Shown: positions 45,867 to 56,839 of the stretch, piece by piece | Position numbering within the stretch: position 1 is the first letter of the stretch | How the letters are laid out: each line of letters begins with the position of its first letter | Origin: Serilophus lunatus | Taxonomy: Eukaryota > Chordata > Aves > Passeriformes > Eurylaimidae | Assembly (NCBI GenBank): GCA_013399895.1 | Contig: VXBA01001643.1 | Location: forward strand, 1,019,710 to 1,083,709 | DNA: 64,000 nt | Direction: 5' to 3' | The notes under the pieces: model-generated | What the model saw: the letters and a program-made list of their open reading frames with translations, nothing else | The model's database searches: none | What the model was told of the DNA's origin: nothing | Translations under genes and position numbers: made by a program

Positions 45867-46306
45867 CTATCCCTGGATCCACCCCTGCTCCATCCCTGGA
45901 TCCATCCCTGGATCCATCCCTGCTCCATCCCTGGATCCATCCCTGCTCCATCCCTGGATCCATCCCTGGATCTATCCCTGGATCCATCCCTACTCCATCC
46001 CTGGATCCATCCCTGCTTCATTCCTGCTCCATCCCTGGATCCATTCCTGCTCCATCCCTGGATCCATCCCTGCTCCATCCCTGGATCCATTCCTGCTCCA
46101 TCCCTAGATCCATCCCTGGATCCATCCCTGGATCCATCCCTGCTCCATCCCTGGATCCATCCCTGCTCCATCCCTGGATCCATTCCTGCTCCATCCCTGG
46201 ATCCATCCCTGCTCCATCCCTCAATCTATCCCTGGATCCATCCCTGCTCCATCCCTGGATCCATCCCTGGATCTCTCCGTGGATCTCTCCCTGGATCTCT
46301 CCCTGG
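45867..46306 (+). repeat. Composite minisatellite of interleaved 12- and 11-bp units
   Basis: About 440 bases built from two related units: A = CCATCCCTGGAT (12 bases, about 23 copies) and B = CCATCCCTGCT (11 bases, 14 copies), plus a final partial unit. They alternate irregularly, often as AB or AAB blocks, so every A unit followed by another unit creates GGATCC. Variants include CTATCCCTGGAT, CCATTCCTGCT, CCATCCCTAGAT and, at the right end, CTCTCCCTGGAT. Mixed 11/12 phasing opens long minus-strand frames (a repetitive DGSRDG-type string) that are artefacts of the repeat. Confidence 0.95.
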
Positions 46307-46444
46307 AGGGGGGTTTGCAGATGTGGGGCTGGGGGAAAGGCAGCTCCAGTGGGTCAGTGGTTCCTGCAGGATTCCAGGCTGGGATTATCCCTGCAGCTCC
46401 CAGGCAAGGGGTTGCATTGGGAAAGGGTGTGACAGTGTGAGCAC

Positions 46445-46535
46445 GGGCTTAGTGCTCTGGTCTGACTGATGTGGTGATTGGTCAGAAGTTGGACTCGGTG
46501 ATCTTGGAGGTCTTTTCCAACCTAAATGATTCTGG
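46445..46535 (+). mobile_element. CR1 3' fragment
   Basis: 'gggcttagtgctctggtctg', 'gtggtgattggtcagaagtt', 'ggactcggtgatcttggagg' and 'tcttttccaacctaaatgat' match the sense CR1 tail. It begins 140 bases after the composite minisatellite. Confidence 0.9.
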
Positions 46536-46975
46536 GAGAAACTCTCAGGGAGAGAGTCCAGAGAGCTCAGGGTGCCCAGTAACACCAGTCTAACTCCTGT
46601 GCTGGTTTGCTTGCTAAGGGTTGGCTGTGCCCAGAGGAGAAAAGGCATCATGTATGGCCCTGCTGTGGGATGGTGAACACATCCAAACCTCCTGCCAAAC
46701 CTGCAGGATCCACTTTCTACCAGAGAAAAGGAAGAGCAGAGTCACCCTCAGCTTTGGACCCAGCCTAGAATGAGCAGTGATGAAGGGCAGCCCATCCCCT
46801 GCATCCCACCACACTCCAGTGTCCATGGACACTTGGCCACTGGCTCCTCACCTCATTTAATTGCTGCAAATGAGCTTGATATTGGTTTTCATGAGGGTTT
46901 TCTCAAACCCATCCTTACAGAACCAAAAATCCAGTGAAGTTTCGTGCTTTTGTGGGCTTTGCTGCTCTCCCTTAG

Positions 46976-47103
46976 ATTTGCCCAAGGCCAGATTGGACAG
47001 GGCTTGGAGAAACCTGAGGTAGTGGAAGGTGTCCCTGCCATGGCAGGGGGTGGGATGAGATGGGCTTTAAGGTCCCCTCCAACCCAAACTATTACATGAT
47101 TCT
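46976..47103 (+). mobile_element. CR1 3' fragment
   Basis: 'gcccaaggccagattggaca', 'gggcttggagaaacctgagg', 'gtgtccctgccatggcaggg' and 'ggtcccctccaacccaaact' followed by 'attacatgattctta' give a collinear sense CR1 tail. It retains the full 'gtccctgccatggcaggg' block. Confidence 0.92.
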
Positions 47104-50100
47104 TAAACTCTCCAAGGTGTTTCTGAGCTGAGCAATGGAAAGGATCCAAAACTCCATGTTTCTGACCCAGTTTCTGCAGTTTAGGCCAATGGGGAACTCA
47201 CTGTGAGAGAAACAAAGTCAGGGCTGTGCAGAGATCCTACCAGTTACACCAGAGTCTGACATCAAGTCACCATGGCTGCATCCACATATAGTTAATTTGA
47301 ATCCATGCTCATGAGTCTACTGTGCTTTTTATATGAAAGAATGGGGTTTTTTAAAAAAATAATGCTCTAAATCTTTAAAAAATAATAAAAGGATATTTCC
47401 ATTACATGAATATCCTTTTTATATTTCCACACAGCACCTTCCAGAGCTTCACATCCAGTGTACAGGGTAGGAGGAAACACACAGTCCAGGGACACAAAAC
47501 AACGTGATTTAAGGGCAATTCATTTGCATTTCAGTGGCTTTTGGAACAGGAGGCATGTTAGGAACAGCTCACCAGGCTGTGCCATCAGGAAGTGGTGGTT
47601 AAGGGCTGCAGAAAGGGAATGGGGAGAAGGGAAGGGGGGCAGACATTTTCTGCAAAGCAAAGGCATTAAACTCTTGGTGTGGCTTTGTTAGGGCAGAAGT
47701 TCCCCAAAGTGCTTGTTTCCTGTGCAAGCCAAGGCATCCCCCCAGCAGCCCCTGATGTAAGTGTGGCTGAGCCAAGACAAATGGAGAACAACATCCAGCA
47801 CTCACAGAGGCAACGGGTTTTATTAAGAAATTTAATTGTTTCTGAGGGTGACATTTTCCCCCATTGTGACATTCCCCTCGCTCCAGTTTGGAATCCTCAA
47901 CTCCTGCTTCCCAATCCCACCTGGGCTGGGCTCCACGTGGGATGTGCCAACTGCAGCAGAAGTTCCCAAGCACTCAAAGCACAGGATGAGCCCCTGCCAG
48001 GCAGTTTTAAACCCCGGGGCACCACGATCACCAACTCAGCTTCTGCCCCATGGCTTCTCCAAAGGCCATCCAGTTCCCAGCACGGGCGTCAGGAGGATCC
48101 ACCGCAGGTCCAGCCGTCCTCATGGAACCCCAAAACCCCCCCCAGAGGCAGCAAAAAGAACAGAAGGGTAAAAAAAAAAGACAAAGAAATCCACAGCTGG
48201 TTCCTTGGGACTGGACAAGCGCTTGGTCCTCCACAGAGAAGAGCATCAAGCTCCTGTTTGACCCAAGAGCACTTTGCCATCCATCCATCAACAGGGTAGT
48301 TTCCAAAGCCCAGCAGAGAGCAGCTAATTAAGTCCTTTTGGCTCCATGTGGGAGCTGGGAGGAAGGTCAGCATCAGGAGGAAACCCCCCTGACCAGCCAG
48401 GTGGAGCCCAGGAGTGCTGGGGAGCTGTTTTCAGCCGTGGGTGTTGGGGGAAGGAATTGATCACAGCCTCTGATGTCCCATCACTCTCCAGTGAGCTCAG
48501 TGTGAGCTGCTGGTCCCTGCTCCCCCTCCCTGTGCTCCAGCTGAAGTGCCCATCCTCGGGAGGCTGCTCCTGGGTGTTCTGGCTGCAGCACCTTGGCTGT
48601 CCCCTCTCAAGTCCCTGCACCTTGAGCCTCCACCACAGACCCTGCAAAGAAAAAACACGGCGTTAATGGAAGGTCCAGGCTCGTAGGTTCTGATGGGGGA
48701 AATCATGATCCTCCTTTGTCACCAAGTAAAATGTTTAGAGCAATGTGTAAAAGAGGAGATCCAGCAGCAGCCCCAATACCTCCCCTGAAAGCACCTTTAG
48801 CACCTCTGAGCTCATCCCACCCTCAGCAGCGCCAAGGGCTCCGTGACCTGGAGGCTGAAGGGAAATTCAGGGTCAGTGGGGGTGGGTTGTGGCTGCAGAG
48901 TCCCTGTCTAAGCAGGCTGGGAGGAGCTGTCCATCCACAGGGACTCTCGGTGACAGCTGAGCCGTGGGAGCTGCCATTCACGCAGGGAAAGGGAGGATGT
49001 GCTGGCAACACCCACAGGAAAACCATCATTACTCAGCCACATCACTCCAAAGAGCCCAAAAGCAGTGACAGCCCCAGGGCTGGGATCCTGCAGGATCAGG
49101 AGAAATCAGATCAGGGTGCAGGATAACAGGAAGGTGGGTAAGAGACATAACCAGGGGCTGATGGAAGTGACCATTTCTGTGCACAGACAAATAATGGCAT
49201 CTGGGAATGCAGAGGAAGGGAAAGCAGCTGATCCCACCTGTGTGCACCCGGGCTGCCTTACATGGCCCAAGGGATGTGCAAGTCATGGATGAAACATCCC
49301 AGTGCTGAGCCTGGGACCACTGTGCTGGAGCCAAGGGCTGCTCAGGGAGGAATGATCCCATCAGAGCCACAGGCAGCAAGGGAGGCTCTGCCTGAGCTCT
49401 GCTCTCAAACCAGCTGGAGGATCCAGACTCCACTGTTAAGTGTGGCACAAACAGCTCCCATTTGGTCCAGACAAGCTCTTGGCCCGTGTAGGGAACGAAA
49501 GCATTTGCTCTTCTCTTTGATTCTCACCGTGCTTGCTGCACAGGATCATTAAAGAGCTTTTCTCCCAAGCAAACCCTTCCCAAGTGCCCATCCTGCCTCA
49601 TCATCAACCAGGGGCACACAGGAAGAAGGGTAGAGGTTTATGCTCATTTTTCGTCTGTTTGCTTTGGACTTCACATGGAACATGCAAGCAGGACTGGCAC
49701 CTCCTGGCCCAGATATCACCCCCTCAGCAACCCAGTGTGGAGGCACAGAAGCCTGACCACCAGCCTCGGGGTTTTGGGGAAGGAGCGAGTGCAGCATCTC
49801 CCAGTTTGCAGAAAGCTGTGCACAAGCGTCCCTGGCTCTTGTAAATGTGTTAAAAAATAAAACCCTTTAAGAGCTTCCAGATGTTCTGTTTATGTTGTGG
49901 TGTTACCCAGCTCCATCCTCGGGAGGCCAATACACAGCCTCGGTGAAATGGCAGGGAGGGGAGGGCAGGGGAGAGAGAAGGAGGTCTGAACTCTTTTCCT
50001 CCTCTTTCCCCCGACTTCTCCTGTTAACTCCCGTGCTGCTGGGAAACACGCTGAGAGCAGCTGCAAATCCTCCTTCCTGCTCTGAGCATCTCCCTGCCTC

Positions 50101-50329
50101 ACGAGCATCTCTGGGCTTTGCAAGGCGCCGACCCCAAATTCTCAGGGGGGGGATCTGAGACAGGCAGGGAGCTCAAACTCTGCTGGGGGCACCCCAGAGG
50201 CACCCAGTGCCCACCGAGAAGGTCCAGAGGGTCCAACCCCACCACATCCAACCCACCCCCCCTTCAGTGAGCCACGGAGGTCTACCAAAAAGGGAGGCAT
50301 GAGGATGTGAAGTGCCAAGGCTCTGTCAC
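47104..50329. other. Unique sequence, no gene recognised
   Basis: Begins with an AT-rich island (about 47,280-47,430) that includes a perfect 11-bp stem hairpin. The rest is mixed composition with overlapping frames (for example 206 codons plus at 47,679-48,299) that have no domains. No interspersed repeat recognised. Confidence 0.5.
47387..47419. repeat. Perfect 11-bp inverted repeat in an AT-rich island
   Basis: Left arm AAAAGGATATT (47,387-47,397) and right arm AATATCCTTTT (47,409-47,419) are exact reverse complements around an 11-base loop. The flanks (47,340-47,430) are very AT-rich. The stem is too short for a microRNA precursor. It could be a cruciform-prone site or a chance AT-rich match. 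Confidence 0.7.
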
Positions 50330-50630
50330 CCTGGGTGTAGCCGCAGAGCCCTGTGTGTGCACAGCCCGGCCCGGGACTCTTTGCAAAGGGCGTTGCAGGT
50401 CCAGCGCTGCTTTTGAAGTTCCCCCGAGCGAGTTCCTCGGTTGGGAGCAATCAGAGCTCCATAAAGGCGCGATCCCGCAGGCTCTGATCTGTTATCTCCC
50501 CTCCCCGGCGGGCCGGGCACTTGTGCGGCTCATTTGAAAGCGCCTTAGTGCCCGGAGATCAAAGGCGCTTCCTGATGCCTCCACCCCGGGCAAGGCTTTG
50601 GGTCCCGGCTCGGATGCAGCTGCAGCGCTG
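50330..50630. promoter_or_regulatory. CpG-rich candidate regulatory element
   Basis: Second clear CpG-retaining patch of the window: 'ctttgcaaagggcgttgcag', 'gttcccccgagcgagttcct', 'ataaaggcgcgatcccgcag', 'gtgcggctcatttgaaagcg' and 'ggagatcaaaggcgcttcct'. It contains a GATA-type GTTATCT, a perfect TCF/LEF site (50,556-50,565) and AAAGGCGC strings. It passes directly into the 18-bp minisatellite. It may be an enhancer or a weak CpG-island promoter. No exon identified. Confidence 0.48.
50556..50565 (+). promoter_or_regulatory. TCF/LEF site (AGATCAAAGG)
   Basis: Exact match to the optimal TCF7L2/LEF1 sequence, the Wnt/beta-catenin response element. It lies in a CpG-rich patch that lacks repeats, which makes it more credible than an isolated match, but binding is inference. 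Confidence 0.6.
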
Positions 50631-50631
50631 C

Positions 50632-50817
50632 GGGAACAAGGGATGGTGCGGGAACAAGGGATGGTGCGGGAACAAGGGATGGTGCGGGGACAAGGGATGG
50701 TGCGGGGACAAGGGATGGTGCGGGAACAAGGGATGGTGCGGGGACAAGGGATGGTGCGGGGACAAGGGATGGTGCGGGGACAAGGGATGGTGCGGGAACA
50801 AGGGATGGTGCGGGAAC
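50632..50817 (+). repeat. 18-bp minisatellite, 10.3 copies, G-quadruplex-capable
   Basis: Ten exact-length units of GGGAACAAGGGATGGTGC, or the variant GGGGACAAGGGATGGTGC, followed by a partial GGGAAC. The variant order by unit is a,a,a,g,g,a,g,g,g,a. Units differ only at this position, so the array is young and homogenised. Each unit supplies two GGG runs separated by 4-5 and 7 bases, so any two adjacent units meet the G3-N1-7 four-run criterion on the plus strand. The 18-bp period keeps frames open through it, creating false ORFs on both strands. Confidence 0.96.
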
Positions 50818-52715
50818 CGCCACGGGAAGGGATGGAGGCACCGGGACAGCAGAGATGTGTCCAGCCCGCTGGCTGCTGCAGGATGTGCCCCTGGCCCCCT
50901 CGGGGGCATCAGCACATCCTTACTGCGTGGATTAGTCACTCTTGTCATCATTGTCATCCAGGCAGTTCAATGCCATGTGTTCATGCTCAGTTTAATCCCT
51001 CACCATAGGACACGGCACTTGTTTTGTTCCAGAGACACCCCCAGTGAAGGACCATCCCCCAGCTGCCCTGAACAAACCCTACTCAGGACAAACCACCTCC
51101 TTCCCCACCCCTGCACATCCCCCAGGCTCCACAGACAGCAAGATTTCAGGTGCAGTTTATTTTTTTCCCTGGGCCTTTGCCTTCCCCACATTCCCCACAC
51201 TCCCCAGTGAGGCATCATCTGCTTCCCTGTGCCCTGGACTGCTCCAGCCCTGGGAGCAGCAGCACAGTCAGGCCACACACTGCGAGCCCCGAGGCCACCA
51301 GTGCCTCCTGGACACCAGCCCCCGCACTGCTGTTCTCTCCACGAGCCCACCACAACATCCCAGGAGAGCAGAGGGGAAGCACCAGCGCTGGAACAAGGGA
51401 ACGAGCTGCCTCCACACTCAGCAGCATCCTGGGAAGAGCAGCAAACAGAGCAGGCAGGTGCTGAGGCTGCAGAAGGAACAAGGATGGTCTGCACATTTTG
51501 GGATGGGGATCTGTCTCCTGCCCCGTCCCCTCAAACTCGTATTTTCCAAGAGCAGAGCAAAGTGCAGGGAGAGAAAAGGGACTTTTGGCTGCGGAAGGCG
51601 GGAGCATCAGATGTACAGACAGGGCGAGCACGAACTGTGTGGGCAGCAAAGCCAAACAGGAAAGGAAACCAAGAGGCAGGGAAAGGATCCTGGCAGTGCT
51701 CCTGTTACGGCTCACACACCTCCTGCTGCTCCCTCTCCCGGGTGTCCCTCCCTCAGACCCCTTGCCCTGCTCAGACATGCCCCAATTCCACTTTTACTGT
51801 CAAAACCCTTCCCATCCAAAGGGCTGGATTCAGAAAAATGCAGCCAGAGACACAGAGCCTGTTTGCAGGAACCAGTCCCAGCACAGCTGTGTTAGCACCT
51901 CGAGGTGCTGTCCCTGCACCCACAGCCAGGCAGGGCTCAGCCTGGCCCCAAATCCTGGGAAAAGGGAAGGGGAGCCCTGATGTGTCCTGGCCTGTGGAGG
52001 GGAACAGGGACCTGGACACATTAAGGGACCTGCAAAGGGATGAGGCTTCCAAGCTGCACACCCTGGCTGGCTTTAACCCTTCCAAGCACAGAGCAGGGGA
52101 GCGGGGAGGTGAGGGGCAGCAGGAGGGTCGTGCTGTGCCCATCACATCCAGCCAGGGACTCGATCTCGGCTTTCAAGCAATTCACGGTTTAGAGACACAG
52201 GTTTATTCACATGCCCCGACGTGCTTAACGACCAAAGTGCTCCTCAGTGAACCCAGCGAGGGATTGTAAAATAAAGTCAGTGAGGCAAGTGGATTAAAGA
52301 AAAATAAAAAAGCTAAAGATCTGAGAGAGATGAAATGGCCCCGTTGAGTCACAGCCTGTGCTGCCAACACAGGGTGTCCTCCCCAGCCTTGGCAGCCTCC
52401 TGCCAAGGGTCCCCTGCCACCACTGTCCCCCCCAGTCCCCCCAGACACTGGGCAGGGCAGGGCAGGGCGTCAAGAGGGCCCATCCATCACCCCCTGCTTG
52501 TTCACACATGTCTCATCTCACATGGGGCCCCTTCCAGCTCCTTCCTCCCCCCTGCCTGGCCAGCCCTGCTCCTCCAAGGAGAGATCCCCACACAATGGGC
52601 CAGCTCACGTGCACAGCCCAGCCAGGAGGTGACCTGAGGTGGGAATCTGGGGTCTCTGGGGAAAAATTTCTCACCATGCTGCCCGTCCCATCACCAGCAC
52701 TGTGAGATGTGCTGC
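50818..52715. other. Unique sequence with long but unsupported open frames
   Basis: Holds the longest open frame of the window (plus, 51,229-52,269, 346 codons), overlapped in another plus frame by 283 codons (51,044-51,895) and by minus-strand frames of 160-190 codons. The 346-codon product is Ser/Pro/Gln/Gly/Ala-rich with no domain, signal or repeat. Mutual overlap of long frames means the sequence is simply stop-poor. I therefore do not call a CDS. Confidence 0.5.
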
Positions 52716-52865
52716 ATCATGGAATGGTTTGGGCTGGAAGGGACCTTAGAGACCATCTCGTTCCATTCCCCTGCCATGAGCTTGGACACCTTCCACTATC
52801 CCAGGTGGCTCCAACCTGGCCTTGAGCACTTCCAGGGATGGGGCAGCCACAGCTTCTCTGGGCAA
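52716..52865 (-). mobile_element. CR1 3' fragment
   Basis: Complement of CR1: 'atcatggaatggtttgggct', 'ggaagggaccttagagacca', 'ccccctgcc'-like sequence, 'ttccactatcccaggtggct' and 'cttccagggatggggcagcc', ending at 'cttctctgggca'. 5'-truncated. Confidence 0.93.
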
Positions 52866-55800
52866 GTCAGGGGGTCCTGAGCTTTGCTGCACGACCCGTA
52901 GTGGTGTGCTGGAGTTTGAGCCTCACTCCATGAAGCTTTAAACTGGCTACAAAGGATGCCCAGGCTCAGTGCAGCCCTCTGACACCACTGCAACACCACT
53001 GAGCCTTCTCCTTAAACCACCAGGCTCTGCAGCCAGAGCCAACCTCCTTCCCAGAGTTACAGTCCAAAGCGATTGCCTCCATTTACCAACCTCAGCATGA
53101 GATACAAAAGTCCTGCCAAAATCCCAGACAGCCTCAGGAGAGGTGTCATTAAACCTCCTCAGCCAGAGGAAGCGAAGCAAGTGGTTTGTTCCCATGCCGC
53201 CCTTTCTGGGAAGGTGTTAATGAATAACCCCGGCCCAGGCAGGTGCTGTCAGCTCTGTGGAGCTGCTGTGAGTCACCAACCTGTCCCAGTGTGACCAGCC
53301 CTGAGTCACACACACCCTGTCCCTTCCACAAACCCCCATCCTGAGCCCCACAGTGCTGGGCAATCGGGGGCTCAGACTGTGTGAGACCCTCCTCAACCCT
53401 GGCTCTTTGACCCACACACAGCACAGGGTATTTGGGAGCTCACCCTAAGATGTGACAACTCTGGAAAATTCACAGGGTTGGGGTGCAGCAGAAAACACAA
53501 GAAGGCTCTGGGTCTGCTCCCAAATCGCAGCAGCATCCTGCTCTCCAGGGACATGGAAGGGAATGGCTGTGATGGCCAACACACCCTGGCTGCATCCCAG
53601 AGGATGAGGGTCCAGGAGGGATGCCAGGGGTGCAGGTGCCCACAGGTGAGCACTGGCAGTGGCTCAGGCCCACAGGGATGTGCTCAGAGCACGGCATCTG
53701 CTGCTCCCAAAGCATCACTCCCAGCACCAGCTGCAGTTTCCTCCTCAAACACCAGCCCTGACCAAGACCCAAGCACAGGTGCTCACCCTAAGGAAGCCTC
53801 AAAATAGAACCTTTAAGCCCCCAACAGAAACACCCCCAAGGACTTTCTTGCTCACACACTCCAACCTGTTCTGCATGTGCCACCTCCCTCTCGGGTCTTT
53901 CGAGCAATCTTCCCCCTCCTTCCCCGCAGGAAAAGGCCACGCTCCTTCTTGAAAGCCATGTGTCACTTGGAGACTGACAGGCAGGTGAAAGAATGAAGAA
54001 AGTCCCATTCTCCTTCATTTTTGCAGCCTGGTGATAAGCAGGGAGTGATGTCAGGCTGGGCCAGCACAGACTCTGGGAGAGGCTGCCACAGGTTTTGGGA
54101 AGGCTCTGGCTTCCAATGACAGTTCTGGCTCCCTTATTAAAAGCATCCCCACAGTGACAACCCTCTGACAGGCTGATGGATGGGCCTGAGCAGCAAGATG
54201 ATGTTCCCTGAGCATGGACTTTGTTTATCTCCCAGTATTTTTTGCTTTTCCTGCTGGAACTCCAGCAGCCCCTGCTGTGGGCAGGCAGGAGATGAGCAGC
54301 TCCCCTTGGTTTCTGTCACCAGAAGGAGCCCTGATGATCCATCTCATCCCTGAACTCTTCCAAAATGAGCTGGAGGGATCTTCCCCCTCCTCACCAACAG
54401 TGAGAACTCCATCACCTGCCTGTTCCTCCAGGAGGGCTGCTCTGTGGCACCTCCTGCATCCAAGAAAAGGTCAGCAGGGATGGATCCCCAGAATTAAAGG
54501 GATTACCATCCTTACCATTCCCACACTTCTCCACTCCTCTCCCAGTGCAGCAATAAATTGGCTCACAGGGTGGGAAAAGCACTGCAAAACCTCTGTGTTT
54601 GGCTCCAGGGAGGGGAAGGGTTTGGCCATGCATCCCTCAGGATCCCATCCCAGGGATGAGCTCTGCTCCCCATGGCCTGGGGACATCCAAAGTCCTCACA
54701 TCTGAGTCAAGGTGTTTTCTGGAAAGCTTTGAATCAAGGGTGATCCCAAACAAGGGTGCACAAGCCACACTGGAGTCCTGCCCTGCCCTCTGAGACCAGC
54801 CTCACCAGGGATGGGAGAGAGGGAGGAAAGGAGGCAAAACCATCCGGCTGCACATTTATTTTGCAGCTTTGAGCTGATTTCTGTCCCGAGGGATTACCAA
54901 TCTAAGCAGTGTTTTTTCCTGTTCTGACCCTAAGCTGATTAATTCTCTATACCTCCCTTCTCCCTTCTCTCCCCTCCTAAAGTTTCATGAAAACCCAGGA
55001 TGTGAAGTGCCAGTGAAGTGCCAAGGCACAGCTGGATGCAGCTGTGGGTGGAGCAGAGGGAGATGTTCCCCCAGCCCCACGGGACAGATCCTGCCTCCCC
55101 CTACAGAGCTCCAAACCCCAGCTTTAGCATCTTTATCTCTTTATCCAAAAGGAAGTGATATGCCTGAGGGAGGGGAAAAACCTCCCTGTCCATGGTCTGA
55201 GCTGGTCAGGGTGAGGCTCATCAGCACCAGCATCGCTCTCCCAGAGCTGGGAACTGGTACCAGAGATGCTGCTGGGACTCATCCAAGAGCAGCAAAACTT
55301 GCCCTGGCATGATCCAGCTGCACTTCCCGAGTGCAGGAGCCTCCTTTTCCAAGTGCCATCACTCACAGCAGCCCAGCCCAGCATGAGCCCCACGACACAC
55401 TGGGGTTTGCTGCCCCTTAAGGGAGGGGCTGGGGAGGCTCAGGATTGCAAAAAATACAACTCCTGAGAAATCTTCAGGGCGCCTCCATCCCTCAGTTCCC
55501 CAGTGAACTGCCCAAAATCCCAGAGCAAAGCCAGCAGAGAATCCAGGTGTGCCAGAACACCTCTCCCAGGCAGACAGCTCTGGGTGCTGCAGGAAAGCCC
55601 GGAACACACCCATCCCTATAAAAAGATAATTGTACAATCCACAGCGGGAAATTAGCACAGCAAAACACCGTTTAATTCTCACAATGCACCTCAACGGGAT
55701 CAAGAGGTAAAACTGCCTCTCACCTGCAGTGAGATGGGCCCTCGGGGCAGGATTAGGGATCACCACTGAGGAAGGGTGGGAACCTTCAGTGACTGCCCTC

Positions 55801-56839
55801 ACCCAAAATTTGGTGTTCAGAGGGGAGTAAATGTGGGCTGTTTGTCCCTTCTGGGTGCTTGAAACTGGAGAGCACAAAACTCCTCTATGTGCATAAATCA
55901 AGGCTGAGGTTTGTACCACAGCCTCACTGGTCTTTTGTTTTCAAACAGTAAGGCATAAAAATGGGGAATTTTAAAAATTACTATATTTAAATAACTCCCC
56001 TTTAAGTGGAACAGAAAACACGGATAAAACAACCAAGTCTTGAAGTTGGTCCAGTCCAACGCAAGGAAACGTGGCCAAAGAAACAAAATAACCCTCCACC
56101 AAATACACAACCCAAACCCATCCTCAGAGAGGAATCAGGACAGAGCCTTCACCCCTCGGGAAGCCTCTCCCCAGGCTCTTCTCATCCCCTCCTGATCTCA
56201 GACCAAAACTGATGGCAACCAGAGATACAGACACGGATCCCCCACCTCCTGCCCTGCGGGGTGTCCAGTGAAAGGCAAAAGGCGTAAGAAAAAGGTCTTT
56301 GTTTCAATTCAGATTTGTTGGAAATGGGGAAAAGCAAGTTTTCCAAAAATAATTTTAATTGACTTAGAAGAAATACAAAAAAAAAAAAAAAAAGGTTTCA
56401 TTACACACCCACTCACACAGAGCTATTGCTGATCATCCTGGAAGTGAAAACGATCCGTGCCTGGCCACGTTTGGGTTGGCACTGCCCGGGGACACCGAGT
56501 CACCTTCCTCCTGGGTCATCCCAACACCCACCCCCTGGCCCCTTGGCAGTGGGATTTCTGGGCTCAAAACTTCAGTGCTGGGATGGGGAAGGGTCAAGGT
56601 GAGGGTTTGGTGGCACCCAAAAGACCCTCAGGACTGTTCCCAGCCAGAGGGGGAGCACACAGCGCCCGCCAGCTGTGCCAGCTGTGCCGTGACCTCAGCG
56701 GAGGGCACGGGGAAATGTACCTTCAGCCCAGCATTTCCTAGAATTAATCAGGAATTTTTTGAAAAGTGTAACTGGCTGAGAAACGCCAATGGGTTGAAAC
56801 TTCAACTCGATGCAGGAATCTAGAAATGTAGGTCAGGAA
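52866..56839. other. Unique sequence, no gene recognised
   Basis: Nearly 4 kb without recognised repeats apart from A17 (56,377-56,393). AT-rich stretches at about 54,840-54,990 and 55,920-56,050. Overlapping frames up to 186 codons (55,359-55,919 minus) show no domain. Confidence 0.5.
56377..56393 (+). repeat. Poly-A run (17)
   Basis: Uninterrupted A17 after an AT-rich stretch. No SINE or LINE body ends here, so I treat it as a simple homopolymer. Confidence 0.9.

Noticed and set aside
45821..46224. Repetitive DGSRDG / DPGMEQGW-type frames on the minus strand
   Set aside because: Translation of the 12/11-bp minisatellite; no initiation or flanking coding sequence.
50521..51210. Repetitive proteins (CGNKGW, REQGMV or PAPSLV repeats) predicted from the 18-bp minisatellite
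   Set aside because: The unit length is a multiple of three, so frames stay open on both strands. The repeat explains the frames.
51229..52269. 346-codon plus-strand open frame as a protein-coding gene
   Set aside because: No domain, biased Ser/Pro/Gln/Gly/Ala composition, overlapped by a 283-codon frame on the same strand and long frames on the other. No promoter-exon structure shown. Kept only as a finding.
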